A DNA stretch of 64,000 bases from an uncultured Hungatella sp. (GTDB taxonomy: Bacteria; Bacillota; Clostridia; Lachnospirales; Lachnospiraceae), in NCBI GenBank assembly GCA_949879795.1, contig CATLBR010000006.1, forward strand, positions 62,001-126,000. The letters run 5' to 3'. Numbering within the stretch: position 1 is the first letter of the stretch; each line of letters begins with the position of its first letter. The notes beneath the pieces are model-generated. The model saw nothing but the letters and a program-made list of their open reading frames with translations, did not search any database and was not told where the DNA came from. The position numbers were made by a program, and so were the translations under genes. This document shows positions 16,975 to 25,394 of this stretch, piece after piece.

Positions 16975-17634
16975 TCAGTTTACCTTCATTTCATTTTCTC
17001 TAGTCGCTAAAATTACATCTAAATACGGCATAATATCTTCTACAGAGTATCCCATCTTTTTCATGTATTTGCTTTGAATATTTTCATCATAGCTTAACAA
17101 AAAATATGTTCTTGCAATATCATACAACCTTGTACCTTTGCATACATTCATCATATCAATAATCACTAGCTGACCACTCTCATTAAGTATCACATTTTCC
17201 AAATGAAAATCACCATGAATAAAACAATTACCCTCAGCTAATGCGTCGATTTTAGTAATTGTATCTTCATCCGCCGCGAACATCTTCAAAAAGTCTTTAT
17301 AACTAATAGCATCATCTATGCTATATCGCATTAACTGTTTATGAAAATCAACAAACTTGTCTATCCACTCATCATATGCCGGTTCGTTCAGTTCAACAAA
17401 TCTGCCGGAAAGCACTTCTCCAACAATCTGATCATAAATAATGCCTTGGCGTTCACCTACCATAATAAATTTATGAGCCTTTGGAGTTCTTATTCCTAAT
17501 TTCCATGCTATAGTCGCATTATGAAACTCATGCTCAATATATTCTGTTGGATATTGGGGATAAAACAATTTACATATCAAATTATCTCCATACTCATATA
17601 TTTCCGCAGTGTTTCCTTTCGCTATTAATTTCAT
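16975..17634 (-). CDS. Aminoglycoside phosphotransferase-like small-molecule kinase
   Basis: 219 residues with the APH/choline-kinase fold. The sequence shows IAKGNTAEIYEYGDNLICKLF (ATP-binding strand with Lys in CKLF), the Brenner motif HGDFHLENVIL with catalytic Asp near residue 148, and IDMMNVCKG, where Asp takes the DFG position. The length equals that of the short bacterial APH-like family; it lacks the long C-terminal lobe of true resistance enzymes. A resistance role therefore cannot be claimed from sequence. It lies in the AT-rich island next to an Imm53-type gene. Confidence 0.75.
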   Translation of the reverse strand: MKLIAKGNTAEIYEYGDNLICKLFYPQYPTEYIEHEFHNATIAWKLGIRTPKAHKFIMVGERQGIIYDQIVGEVLSGRFVELNEPAYDEWIDKFVDFHKQLMRYSIDDAISYKDFLKMFAADEDTITKIDALAEGNCFIHGDFHLENVILNESGQLVIIDMMNVCKGTRLYDIARTYFLLSYDENIQSKYMKKMGYSVEDIMPYLDVILATRENEMKVN

Positions 17635-17681
17635 ATCTCACCTCAAGCCTAAAAACATCGATTTAAAAAATCAGGAGAACT

Positions 17682-17975
17682 TTAAATTTCGTTTTCCGCC
17701 CACTCTCTAAAAATTTTTAAAATTTGTCCAAGTTTATTTGAATCTCCACTTCCCTGGAAAATCCCATCTTTTACGATACAAAAAATCCAGTTATCGTCAT
17801 CAATATATTGTTTCTTTTCCTCAAAAATTTTATCTTCTAATGGAGTATCTGAAAGATCAATCAATACATTCCAACCAGGATTATCTAAGGTATCTATCTT
17901 TATTCCAAACATATGCTCCCAATACCCGTCACAGTTTTCCTGGTACCAATTTTGAAGCCAATTTATCATATCCAT
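17682..17975 (-). CDS. Imm53-type immunity protein
   Basis: 97-residue acidic cytosolic protein. WLQNWYQENCDGYWEHMFG followed by IKIDTLDNPGWNVLIDL strongly resembles the Imm53 family, immunity proteins of polymorphic toxin systems. No cognate toxin is seen nearby, so it is an orphan immunity gene or protects against toxins from other strains. The start ATG 17975 has only a weak SD; the in-frame ATG at 17969 is an alternative. Confidence 0.7.
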   Translation of the reverse strand: MDMINWLQNWYQENCDGYWEHMFGIKIDTLDNPGWNVLIDLSDTPLEDKIFEEKKQYIDDDNWIFCIVKDGIFQGSGDSNKLGQILKIFREWAENEI

Positions 17976-18100
17976 AAAACGTCACCCACTCTGTAGTCCA
18001 TTACACATCTCTATAAATTTCCATATACTTGATTATAAAATATTTTCCTGTTGCTTGCAATGTATATTTATAAACCTGTTTTTAATGAGTACACAATTAC

Positions 18101-18143
18101 AAAAAGAGCCACCGCTGTTCTTCTTTTCCAACAGCGGCGGCTC
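18101..18143 (-). terminator. Intrinsic terminator of the 1584-residue protein gene
   Basis: GAGCCACCGCTGTT (18106-18119) pairs with AACAGCGGCGGCTC (18130-18143), and on the minus strand the stem is followed by TTTTTG. It lies 22 bp past the stop codon at 18165. Confidence 0.85.
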
Positions 18144-18164
18144 CACACAGCCGGCCCGACGGGC

Positions 18165-21100
18165 CTATTTTGTTCTTCCTTTTGTATCCTGACGCTCCGA
18201 AGGCACCTGTGCCCGGTCTCTCCTGGTGACGGGAGTTTCCTTGCCGGCTCCTAATTTTTTAGACAGCTGGTCAAAGGAAAGGGGATTCTTTTTTGTGGGC
18301 GCCTCCTGAGCTCTCTTTGTGTCCTGTTCTCTGGCAGTGGTCTCATGGATATGAGCCTGGTCCTCCCTAAACTGCCGTGACCTGGCTCTCTCGGCTTCCT
18401 GCCGTTTGGCTACCCTGGAGGCGTTCCCCTCCTGCATCTGGTTGAGATTTTTGAAATAATTGTCCCCCACCAGATGGCCCGCCTGTTTTTTAGAGGGATT
18501 GGCCGGGTCGGGTCTGCTGAAATACATCTTCTCCCACTGGCTGTTGTCGTAGACCAGCTTTACATGGGCCTCACCGGTCTCCGGTGCTTTCTGCCTGAGG
18601 GCAGACTGGCGGATCACTTCCTGAAGTCCCTGGGTTCTGCTCCAGGCGGCTTCGATCTCTTCCTGAGACACAATGTCTTTCAGAGCGTATTCCAAGGCCG
18701 GTTTATCCAGGCTCATCACCGCCGAGGCGGTATCGGCATTCATACAGGACAGGCCTGTGTAGCCGGTAAGCTGATCTTTCTTGAATTCCAGGTCTTCCGC
18801 CCTCAGCAGTCCAAAAGAAGTATCATTGTCGATTCCCTGTATCCCTGCCAGATACAGCCTGTGATTCTCGTCTTCCCTGATATCGTAAAAAATATTTCTG
18901 GAGTGCCGGTCCACGTTTCCGCAGATGAGATCCAGAACCTGAAGGTCCGCCATCTGGGACTTGGCGGCTCCTGTCTCATAGTTGATCGGGCTGGAAAATA
19001 CAGGATCCTTGTCCTCGTGGGAGTAGTCATGGCCTTTGGCAAATTCCATAAAAACGCCTTTTTGTACGCCTTGATCCGTCTCGATCTCCATCATGGTCGA
19101 GTGGGCGATGAGATTCGGCTTACCTAAGAGCTGGGCGATTCTGGACATTCCCACATTTCTGGTGTCCATCCGGGTTCCGTCTGCGACTTTTGCGCTCTCC
19201 GGCATGGAGTTGGCTGCCCTGATACGGGCATAGCCCTCAAAGAACTGACGGACGGACAGGTCAAAATTCCCGCTCTCCCTAAGAACGCCATCGGGCTGGG
19301 GCAGGCTTCTCTTCCACTGCTCGTAGGTCTGCTCCACCCGCTGAGGATTATTCTCCCACATATCGGGGTGGATACTCACATCCGTCAATCCCCCATCCGC
19401 CAGAGACCTGAAATAGTCCTGAGCTTTGGGGTCCGTCACACCTGCGGCTGCCTGTCTGATCTGTTCCTCCCGGGACGGCTTTCTGGTCTCGGAGGTAAAA
19501 AATCCTTTTTTCCCGTCCAGTTCCACCTTGAGGCGGGAGCTTGTGACAGCCCCCACGGTCTCTAACTGTTGCCCCCTCACATCGATTCTCCTGGTCCTGG
19601 CCCCTTCTATGGTCTCAAGCCAGTTTGCCTGACCGGATATTCTCTGTGTATTCACATTGCCCAGGGCCTCCGTATCCTGTCTCTGGTATTCTTTCAGCTG
19701 GCTCACCAGGTCGAACCGCTCCTGCCCCAGCTTCGTAGACTGTCTGGGACCTTTTTCCTCAAGGTAACGGTCACAGGCTTCTCCCAGACGTCCGTAGGCG
19801 GCCTGAAGATTTTTCAGACTGTCCGCTGAGGGCTTGTCAAGAGTCAGCTCGTTGACAGCCTTCAGCGCTGCCATCACTTCTTTATAGCTTTTCGAGTTGA
19901 TGTGATACCAAGGATTTTTCTGGTTCTCAAGCTGATCGAGAAGCTGGGACATGGTCAGCCTCTGGCCCTGGCGCTCTTCCTGCTGAGGCTGAGGCCCTGG
20001 CTGTTCTGGCTGGCGGGGCTCATTAGCCTGGGGCTCCGGTCTCCTCTGTTCCGATCGCTCCTGCTGACGGGGCTCACTCGGCTGAGGCTGGGGCCTTCTC
20101 TGCTCCTCCTGGCGGGGCTCATTGGCCTGGGGCTGGGACCCCCTCTGTTCCGGCTGGCGAGGCTCATTGGTTTGGGGCTGAGGCCTTCTTTGCTCCTCCT
20201 GGTGAGGCTCATTGGCTTGAGGCTGAGGCCTTCTCTGATCCTCCTGGCGAGGCTCATTGGCTTGAGGCTCCGACCTTCTCTGTTCCGGCTGACGGGGGCC
20301 ACCAGGCTGACCCGGCTGAGGCTGAGGTCTCCTTTGTTCCGGCTGGCGGGGGCCATTCGCCTGAGGCTCCTGTCTTCTCTGCTCTGACTGGTGGGGCTGA
20401 CTGGGCTGATCTGGCTGGGGTATCCTCTGTTCCGGTTGACCCGGCCTCCTCTGTTCCGGCTGAACCTGCGGTCCTCTCCGCTCCGCCTGGTCTCCCGGCT
20501 CCCTCCGCTCCGGCCCGGACTCATCCCGGCGGGGCACCCGTGCCTCAAGTTCCTTTTTGTGGCGCTCGATCTGCTCCCGGAAATCCCCTCCGAAGGCGAT
20601 CTGTTTTTTCTCGCTCACAAGTACTTTCGCTCTCAATTCCGGCACATTTGTAGACACACTCAAAGGCAACAGGCCGTTTCCGTCCACGGGCACGGTCTCC
20701 ACGACCTTTCCATCCAGAATGTCCCTCATGATGTCACATTTGATAAACTCGTCCTTGAGATGAGGCGGATACTGGCCGTACCGCTGGTCATACTTCTCCT
20801 CATAACGCTCACGGGCGCTGACCCCGTCGATGTAGATATGGTCGAACAGATCCTTTCCCTGTCTGGCCAGTTCCAGCTGCCCCTCTTTGGTAAACACTCT
20901 TCCGAAAGCCACGTCAAAATTCTGGACAGCGAATTCCCTGGACCTGGGATGGACCTCCGTCATATGCCCCACGGTTCCCCGAAGAAAATCCTCCGCCGCC
21001 TTCCCGGTGCCTGCCTGAATCTCCATACGGACCTCCGACATGGCCAGAAGCTCCCAGCTCTTATCCTCCGCCACGGCCCTCATCCCTTCCGCCGTAAAAC

Positions 21101-22919
21101 CGGTCTCTTTCAGAATACGGTTCAGAGCCTCCATCTCCATGGTGCCTACGCCGCCAAATTCTCTCCTGCCGGAAATAATGGCCTCCAGAAAACTTCCCGC
21201 TGCCAGCCTGGCAGGAGTCAGATCCTCCAGTTCCTTTTCAATTCCGTCTATGATCTCTTCCACCTGGTCCATGGCCGACTTTCCGGTGCCTTCCTGAACC
21301 CGCAGAAAATCCTCCTTTTTCTCATTGACCTCCTGAATGTGTTCATAGCGGTGATCTTTCAGCCTCAGGGCATTGATCCGCTGGTTGAGAGAAGCGTACT
21401 GCTCCGTCATGGCACCGTAGATTTCCTGGTATTCTTCCGGTATCCGGTCTTTTATCATCAGGGCCTCTCTTTGGCGTATCCTGGCCTCGATTTCCAGATC
21501 ATTGGCCACCCCGCCCAGATGGACTCCCATAACCGGCGTATATCGGCTGGCCGGATCTTCCTGGTGGGCCAGGTATCGCTCTTCCCACGGAATCCCCGTA
21601 TACTCATAGTCAATGGCATCCCTGGTTTTCTGGGCGGAATTGTCATCAAAGCGTCTCCGAAAATCATCTCTCTCCTGAGCCGCTGCCTCATTTTTCTGAA
21701 TCAGCTCATCATAGAGATCCTCTTCCTTCTTTGACCTTTCCCGCTTCATAGACACCATCTTCCGGCTGTACTCATCACTGATAAAAGAGGTGTCCTGTTT
21801 ATAATAGTTAACAAAATCCTGTGGTCCGGAATAAATTCCCACAGCGGTTCCGAACGTCATACCCGGGTGCTCCGTAAAGGTATCGCTCTCCGGGGCGAAG
21901 GCTTCCGCCGTGAGAAAATAGGTCTTTCCGTCCAGTTCAAAACTTCCCAGTACAGGGGCGAAATGTTGATCCCACTTTAACTCCCCCTGTCGTGTCTCGC
22001 CCAGTTCCTTTTCCAGACTCACCTGAAAAACAGGTTCTCCCGTTCTCTTGAAGGTCCGCTCTCCCATCTGACTCCTGGCGTTGTTTGCCAGATCCCACAG
22101 GATTCTGTTGCTGTGAGCGCTGCCCATACATTCGGTCGGAACCACCATGTCCATCTCTTTTTCCGGATCCATGGCAGCCAGCCTCTGAATCTCCTTTACC
22201 GTCTGTTCATATTTATGAAAAGCCTGCTCCCTTACCTCCCGTCCTTCCTCCTGAAATTCAGGACTGTTGAATTCGGAAGTCTCGTCTCCCGCCATCTCCT
22301 CAAAAGCGACCGCGGTGTTGGCCCATCTGCTCCAGAGCTCCACAAAATTGCCCCGGTTAAACATGTTCAACTCATCGCTGGTGACGGACTGGAAAAATGT
22401 GATAAAGTCCTCCCTGGCCTCTGCCGGGATCTGAAATCTGTCACAGAGCCAGGCCCCTGACTGAGCCCTTACCTCATCGGCGGAAAGAGTAAGATCGCTG
22501 GGATCCACGGCGTTTTCCGAGTAGCTTGGAAATCTGGCCTCCAGCTCCGCCATAAACTCCTGGCCTTTCCGCAGATCCACCTGGCCCCTGTCATTTAGAA
22601 ACTGCCTCGCCATGCCTTTGGCCAGCCAGTTGTTGTTCTCCCTCACTTTAAATACGGGCCCTGTCTCCGATACGGCCCCGTACTCCGGAAGCCTGGGCCT
22701 CATGTCATAGACTCCCTGGTCTTTCTCCGTAAAATAAAAGAAATCCGCTCCGCTTCCCGCCTCGATGGCCGTCTTCACCCGCTCATCTACCTGCATCCCC
22801 GTAAAAGCGCCGCCTGTCATGTCCTGGGGTCTGGACTGGTCTGTGCTGACCGCTCCCTCGGGTACAATGGGATTCCCCGTGCCCGCCATTCCGTCTACGA
22901 TTGTGTAATATTCCGGCAT
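18165..22919 (-). CDS. Giant protein with PQ-rich hinge and HipA/CtkA-like kinase motifs; candidate T4SS-linked effector
   Basis: 1584 residues, no signal peptide or membrane segment. Residues 1-790 are mainly charged and helical with coiled-coil character (about 395-600). Residues of about 790-990 are low-complexity Pro/Gln/Arg/Glu with a 15-residue repeat. The C-terminal third holds kinase-like elements: a Gly/Lys loop DGKKGFFTSET near 1136, LGKPNLIAHSTMMEIE, the catalytic-loop candidate ICGNVDRHSRNIFYD near 1335, and a metal-binding candidate GIDNDTSFG near 1365, the order seen in HipA/CtkA/PI3K-like kinases. The last ~120 residues are strongly basic and polar, like T4SS secretion signals. 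ATG 22919 has SD GGAGAGG. It follows the RsbW-like gene in the same direction. I do not recognise a named family; kinase and effector roles are inferences. Confidence 0.75.
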   Translation of the reverse strand: MPEYYTIVDGMAGTGNPIVPEGAVSTDQSRPQDMTGGAFTGMQVDERVKTAIEAGSGADFFYFTEKDQGVYDMRPRLPEYGAVSETGPVFKVRENNNWLAKGMARQFLNDRGQVDLRKGQEFMAELEARFPSYSENAVDPSDLTLSADEVRAQSGAWLCDRFQIPAEAREDFITFFQSVTSDELNMFNRGNFVELWSRWANTAVAFEEMAGDETSEFNSPEFQEEGREVREQAFHKYEQTVKEIQRLAAMDPEKEMDMVVPTECMGSAHSNRILWDLANNARSQMGERTFKRTGEPVFQVSLEKELGETRQGELKWDQHFAPVLGSFELDGKTYFLTAEAFAPESDTFTEHPGMTFGTAVGIYSGPQDFVNYYKQDTSFISDEYSRKMVSMKRERSKKEEDLYDELIQKNEAAAQERDDFRRRFDDNSAQKTRDAIDYEYTGIPWEERYLAHQEDPASRYTPVMGVHLGGVANDLEIEARIRQREALMIKDRIPEEYQEIYGAMTEQYASLNQRINALRLKDHRYEHIQEVNEKKEDFLRVQEGTGKSAMDQVEEIIDGIEKELEDLTPARLAAGSFLEAIISGRREFGGVGTMEMEALNRILKETGFTAEGMRAVAEDKSWELLAMSEVRMEIQAGTGKAAEDFLRGTVGHMTEVHPRSREFAVQNFDVAFGRVFTKEGQLELARQGKDLFDHIYIDGVSARERYEEKYDQRYGQYPPHLKDEFIKCDIMRDILDGKVVETVPVDGNGLLPLSVSTNVPELRAKVLVSEKKQIAFGGDFREQIERHKKELEARVPRRDESGPERREPGDQAERRGPQVQPEQRRPGQPEQRIPQPDQPSQPHQSEQRRQEPQANGPRQPEQRRPQPQPGQPGGPRQPEQRRSEPQANEPRQEDQRRPQPQANEPHQEEQRRPQPQTNEPRQPEQRGSQPQANEPRQEEQRRPQPQPSEPRQQERSEQRRPEPQANEPRQPEQPGPQPQQEERQGQRLTMSQLLDQLENQKNPWYHINSKSYKEVMAALKAVNELTLDKPSADSLKNLQAAYGRLGEACDRYLEEKGPRQSTKLGQERFDLVSQLKEYQRQDTEALGNVNTQRISGQANWLETIEGARTRRIDVRGQQLETVGAVTSSRLKVELDGKKGFFTSETRKPSREEQIRQAAAGVTDPKAQDYFRSLADGGLTDVSIHPDMWENNPQRVEQTYEQWKRSLPQPDGVLRESGNFDLSVRQFFEGYARIRAANSMPESAKVADGTRMDTRNVGMSRIAQLLGKPNLIAHSTMMEIETDQGVQKGVFMEFAKGHDYSHEDKDPVFSSPINYETGAAKSQMADLQVLDLICGNVDRHSRNIFYDIREDENHRLYLAGIQGIDNDTSFGLLRAEDLEFKKDQLTGYTGLSCMNADTASAVMSLDKPALEYALKDIVSQEEIEAAWSRTQGLQEVIRQSALRQKAPETGEAHVKLVYDNSQWEKMYFSRPDPANPSKKQAGHLVGDNYFKNLNQMQEGNASRVAKRQEAERARSRQFREDQAHIHETTAREQDTKRAQEAPTKKNPLSFDQLSKKLGAGKETPVTRRDRAQVPSERQDTKGRTK
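19985..20400. repeat. 45-bp coding repeats (15-residue PQ-rich units)
   Basis: Inside the giant gene the protein repeats units such as RPQPQANEPRQEEQR about seven to eight times, with a near-constant 15-residue (45-bp) period. The DNA copies are similar enough to allow slippage or unequal recombination, so length may vary between strains. Confidence 0.8.
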
Positions 22920-22942
22920 ATTCCCTCTCCTTTTTCATATTT

Positions 22943-23002
22943 CCCGGGTTCCAAGGTCATATATTGACACAGAAGCTGTCATACATAACCTTTGAACCCG
23001 GG
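22943..23002. repeat. 60-bp near-perfect palindrome between the RsbW-like and giant genes
   Basis: CCCGGGTTC (22943-22951) pairs with GAACCCGGG (22994-23002). Inside, AAGGT/ACCTT and TGACA/TGTCA also pair, leaving a 7-nt loop. No T-run follows on the minus strand, so it does not look like an intrinsic terminator; it may be an mRNA processing or stability hairpin in the 150-bp gap before the giant gene. Confidence 0.65.
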
Positions 23003-23069
23003 CATCATAGAATGGGTCTGAATTCATGGCCGTCTATGGCTGCTATGGTCATGGCCTTCGAACCCGAAC

Positions 23070-23477
23070 TCACAGAAATTTCGTAATGGTCAAAATGTTT
23101 TTTCCGTCCTCGTAGGAATACCGGATCCCGTCCATGCTCTTCTTGACCATGTAGATCCCCAGGCCTCCGATCTCCCTCTCATCCGCTCCCAGCCCTGTGT
23201 CCGGGTCCTCCTTATTTAAAGGATTGTAAGGCCTGCCCCTGTCCAGAAACTGGATCACGATCTGAAGAGGATCCTCCCGGACTTCACAGCGGATCACCGC
23301 AAGGCCCACATCAGGACTGTAGGCGTAGTTGGCGATGTTCACATAGATCTCCTCCACAGCGATCTCGATCTGCATAAGCTGCTTTTCGGAGCAGCCGTAC
23401 CCGTCAAGCTGCTCCCTGACAAAATCCATCACCGCCTCCAGCTTTTCCAGGCAGGCAGATACCGTAATCTCTCTCAT
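23070..23477 (-). CDS. RsbW/SpoIIAB-like serine kinase (anti-sigma factor type)
   Basis: 135-residue HATPase_c_2 protein. The N box IEIAVEEIYVNIANYAY (residues 38-54) and the G box GGLGIYMVK (about 104-112) form the GHKL ATP site. In partner switching such kinases phosphorylate a STAS protein and otherwise hold a sigma factor or other target. ATG 23477 has SD AAAGGAGG. A longer frame to 23528 runs into the structured repeat and is rejected. It follows the SpoIIE-type phosphatase; the partner STAS protein is at 10403-10684. The target of the switch is not visible here. Confidence 0.88.
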   Translation of the reverse strand: MREITVSACLEKLEAVMDFVREQLDGYGCSEKQLMQIEIAVEEIYVNIANYAYSPDVGLAVIRCEVREDPLQIVIQFLDRGRPYNPLNKEDPDTGLGADEREIGGLGIYMVKKSMDGIRYSYEDGKNILTITKFL

Positions 23478-23495
23478 ACATTCCTCCTTTATCAA

Positions 23496-23555
23496 GGTAT
23501 CGGCACGCGCCGCGCCTTCGCGCGTCACCTGCCATGTCGTCGGAAGGCATCCTAG
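23496..23555 (-). repeat. Intercistronic structured repeat, copy 2
   Basis: Lies directly before the SD of the RsbW-like gene. It belongs to a 94-bp tandem unit (about 23494-23587) that also repeats the last codons of the phosphatase gene (RKANAKRF and stop). The central hairpin is CGCGC-CTTC-GCGCG inside GGCA/TGCC arms. Confidence 0.8.
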
Positions 23556-23589
23556 AAACGCTTCGCATTTGCCTTCCTTCTCAAGTCAA

Positions 23590-23648
23590 GGTATCGGCAT
23601 GCGCCGCGCTTTTGCGCGTCACCTGCCATGTCGTCGGAAGGCATCCTA
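23590..23648 (-). repeat. Intercistronic structured repeat, copy 3
   Basis: Second tandem unit, 94 bp from copy 2, beginning at the real stop codon of the phosphatase gene (TAG at 23646-23648). The hairpin is CGCGC-TTTT-GCGCG. Differences from copy 2 fall mostly in the loop and outside pairs. Confidence 0.8.
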
Positions 23649-25394
23649 AAAACGCTTCGCGTTTGCCTTCCTCCTATAGACAAGGGCAACCATGGTGATA
23701 TCGTCAAACTGCTCGGCTCCCCCGGAAAACTCCGCCACAGACCGGCGAATCTCCGTCACCAGCTCCTGAGCCCCGGCGGATTCCATCTGGTTCACCCGGT
23801 CTCTCAGCCGCTGTTCTCCGAATTGCTCTCTCTCCTCATTTTCCGCCTCTGTCACGCCATCAGTGTAGAGGATCACCTTGTCCCCCGGCTCCAGCTTCAG
23901 CATGGACTGTTTATAGAATATATCCTCCATGCCCGCCAGCACAAACCCCGCAGGCGCTTTCAGGTACTCAAAGCCCCCCTGTCCCCGCTTGAGAAGCGGC
24001 GGATTGTGGCCTGCGTTTACATAGACCATCTCCCCGTCCGTCAGGTTGATGACAGCCAGCCAGGCAGTGACAAAGAGGCCTGCCTCGTTTCCCTCGCACA
24101 GCTGGTTGTTGGTGATGGTAAAGATGTCCGCCGGGTCTGAGCCGAACTGGGCGTGGTTCTTGATCAGGGTCTTGGCGATGACCATAAACAGAGCCGCCGG
24201 GACCCCTTTCCCCGACACGTCGGCGATGACCACAGCCAGGTGGTTCTCGTCAACCAGGAAAAAGTCGTAGAAATCTCCCCCCACCTCCTTGGCCGGGTTC
24301 ATGGAAGCGTAGATGTCGAACTCCTCCCGGTCAGGAAAAGGCGGGAAAATCCGTGGCAGCATGTCCGCCTGGATCTGGGTGGCCACAGAAAGTTCGGCTC
24401 TGATCCGCTCCCTCTCCCTGGTGATGGCCTGAAGATTCTCCACATAGTCGGTGATGTCCGTCATCATGCCTTTAAAAGAACCGGACAGCTTCTCGATCTC
24501 ATCCCCTGTCCTGGCGACCTGAAACTCCCGGATAAACTGCCGATTCCTCTCCACCTCCTTGTGGTCCTGCCCGGCAAACTGATCGGCTGCTGCCGCCAGC
24601 TCCTCCAAAGGACCTGAGATGTTTTTCTCCAGATAGACCAGAAACAAAAGGCCCGTAGCCATGAACACGTTCAAAGTAATGGCCACATCGGTGTACACCC
24701 GGTTCCAGAGATAGATCCGTTCCGTAGAGACGGTTCGGGCCTCTCTCCAGGATGCGGTTCCTGTGAGAAGAGCCGCCACGATGGCCAGAAGAAGAAAAAT
24801 CAGGGTCAGTCTCTCATTCAGGGAAAACTGCCTTCTCTGCCGAAATACCAGGAGAATGAACAGAGGCAGCCCCAGCATATAGCTGAAATCCAGATTATTC
24901 CAAAACATCACCAGGGTGACCTGTGAAAAAACCTCAGCGATGTGGAAATATTTCATAAGCAGCCCCAAAAGGAAGGTGATCAGCATCGAATCCACAAGTA
25001 TGATCACCATGTACTTGACCACATGGGCGGATCTGTCCATCTTCGGAAAGCCGGCCTTCGTCTCTCCCCGCGCCGGAATACCATACCACATGACACAAGG
25101 CACCAGCCCCATAAGAATCTGAATGGGAAGGCTGCACAGACTCATAGAAAGGGAATAGCCGGACAGCAGATCCGCCGCCAGGTTGGCAATCCCACATCCT
25201 ATGGCTCCCCAGAAACCGTATATCATGCCAAAAAAGGGAGGCAGCGCCGCCGCCGGCCGTATCTCTGTCACCTCCATCAAGGCAAAATAGAAGCGAAACG
25301 GCATGGTAAGGGCAAAAAATGTAAGGCCTGACAACAGAAAACGGCCCAATTTTTTCTTCCACCCCGCTTTTATTCCAAAGATCGACTCTGTCAT
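23646..25394 (-). CDS. Membrane PP2C-type SpoIIE/RsbU phosphatase with integral sensor domain
   Basis: 582 residues. Residues 1-260 hold six to eight membrane helices including a motif EIRPAAALPPFFG...GAIGCGIANLAAD that recurs in the neighbouring EamA fusion. A HAMP-like linker (about 265-330) leads to a SpoIIE/PP2C domain (about 345-575) with metal-binding blocks VGGDFYDFF, IADVSGKG and DDITMVAL. It should dephosphorylate a STAS-domain partner (probably 10403-10684) upon a membrane signal. Its ATG overlaps the stop of the small anchored-protein gene (ATGA at 25391-25394). The 3' end is duplicated in tandem (copies 2 and 3 of the structured repeat). Confidence 0.92.
   Translation of the reverse strand: MTESIFGIKAGWKKKLGRFLLSGLTFFALTMPFRFYFALMEVTEIRPAAALPPFFGMIYGFWGAIGCGIANLAADLLSGYSLSMSLCSLPIQILMGLVPCVMWYGIPARGETKAGFPKMDRSAHVVKYMVIILVDSMLITFLLGLLMKYFHIAEVFSQVTLVMFWNNLDFSYMLGLPLFILLVFRQRRQFSLNERLTLIFLLLAIVAALLTGTASWREARTVSTERIYLWNRVYTDVAITLNVFMATGLLFLVYLEKNISGPLEELAAAADQFAGQDHKEVERNRQFIREFQVARTGDEIEKLSGSFKGMMTDITDYVENLQAITRERERIRAELSVATQIQADMLPRIFPPFPDREEFDIYASMNPAKEVGGDFYDFFLVDENHLAVVIADVSGKGVPAALFMVIAKTLIKNHAQFGSDPADIFTITNNQLCEGNEAGLFVTAWLAVINLTDGEMVYVNAGHNPPLLKRGQGGFEYLKAPAGFVLAGMEDIFYKQSMLKLEPGDKVILYTDGVTEAENEEREQFGEQRLRDRVNQMESAGAQELVTEIRRSVAEFSGGAEQFDDITMVALVYRRKANAKRF

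Noticed and set aside
16975-17634. True aminoglycoside resistance gene
   Set aside because: Short APH-like kinase without the C-terminal substrate lobe of known resistance enzymes; substrate cannot be inferred.
20391-21734. 447-codon plus-strand frame opposite the giant gene
   Set aside because: Shadow frame caused by codon bias; the minus-strand frame spans 4.7 kb with a good SD and a terminator.
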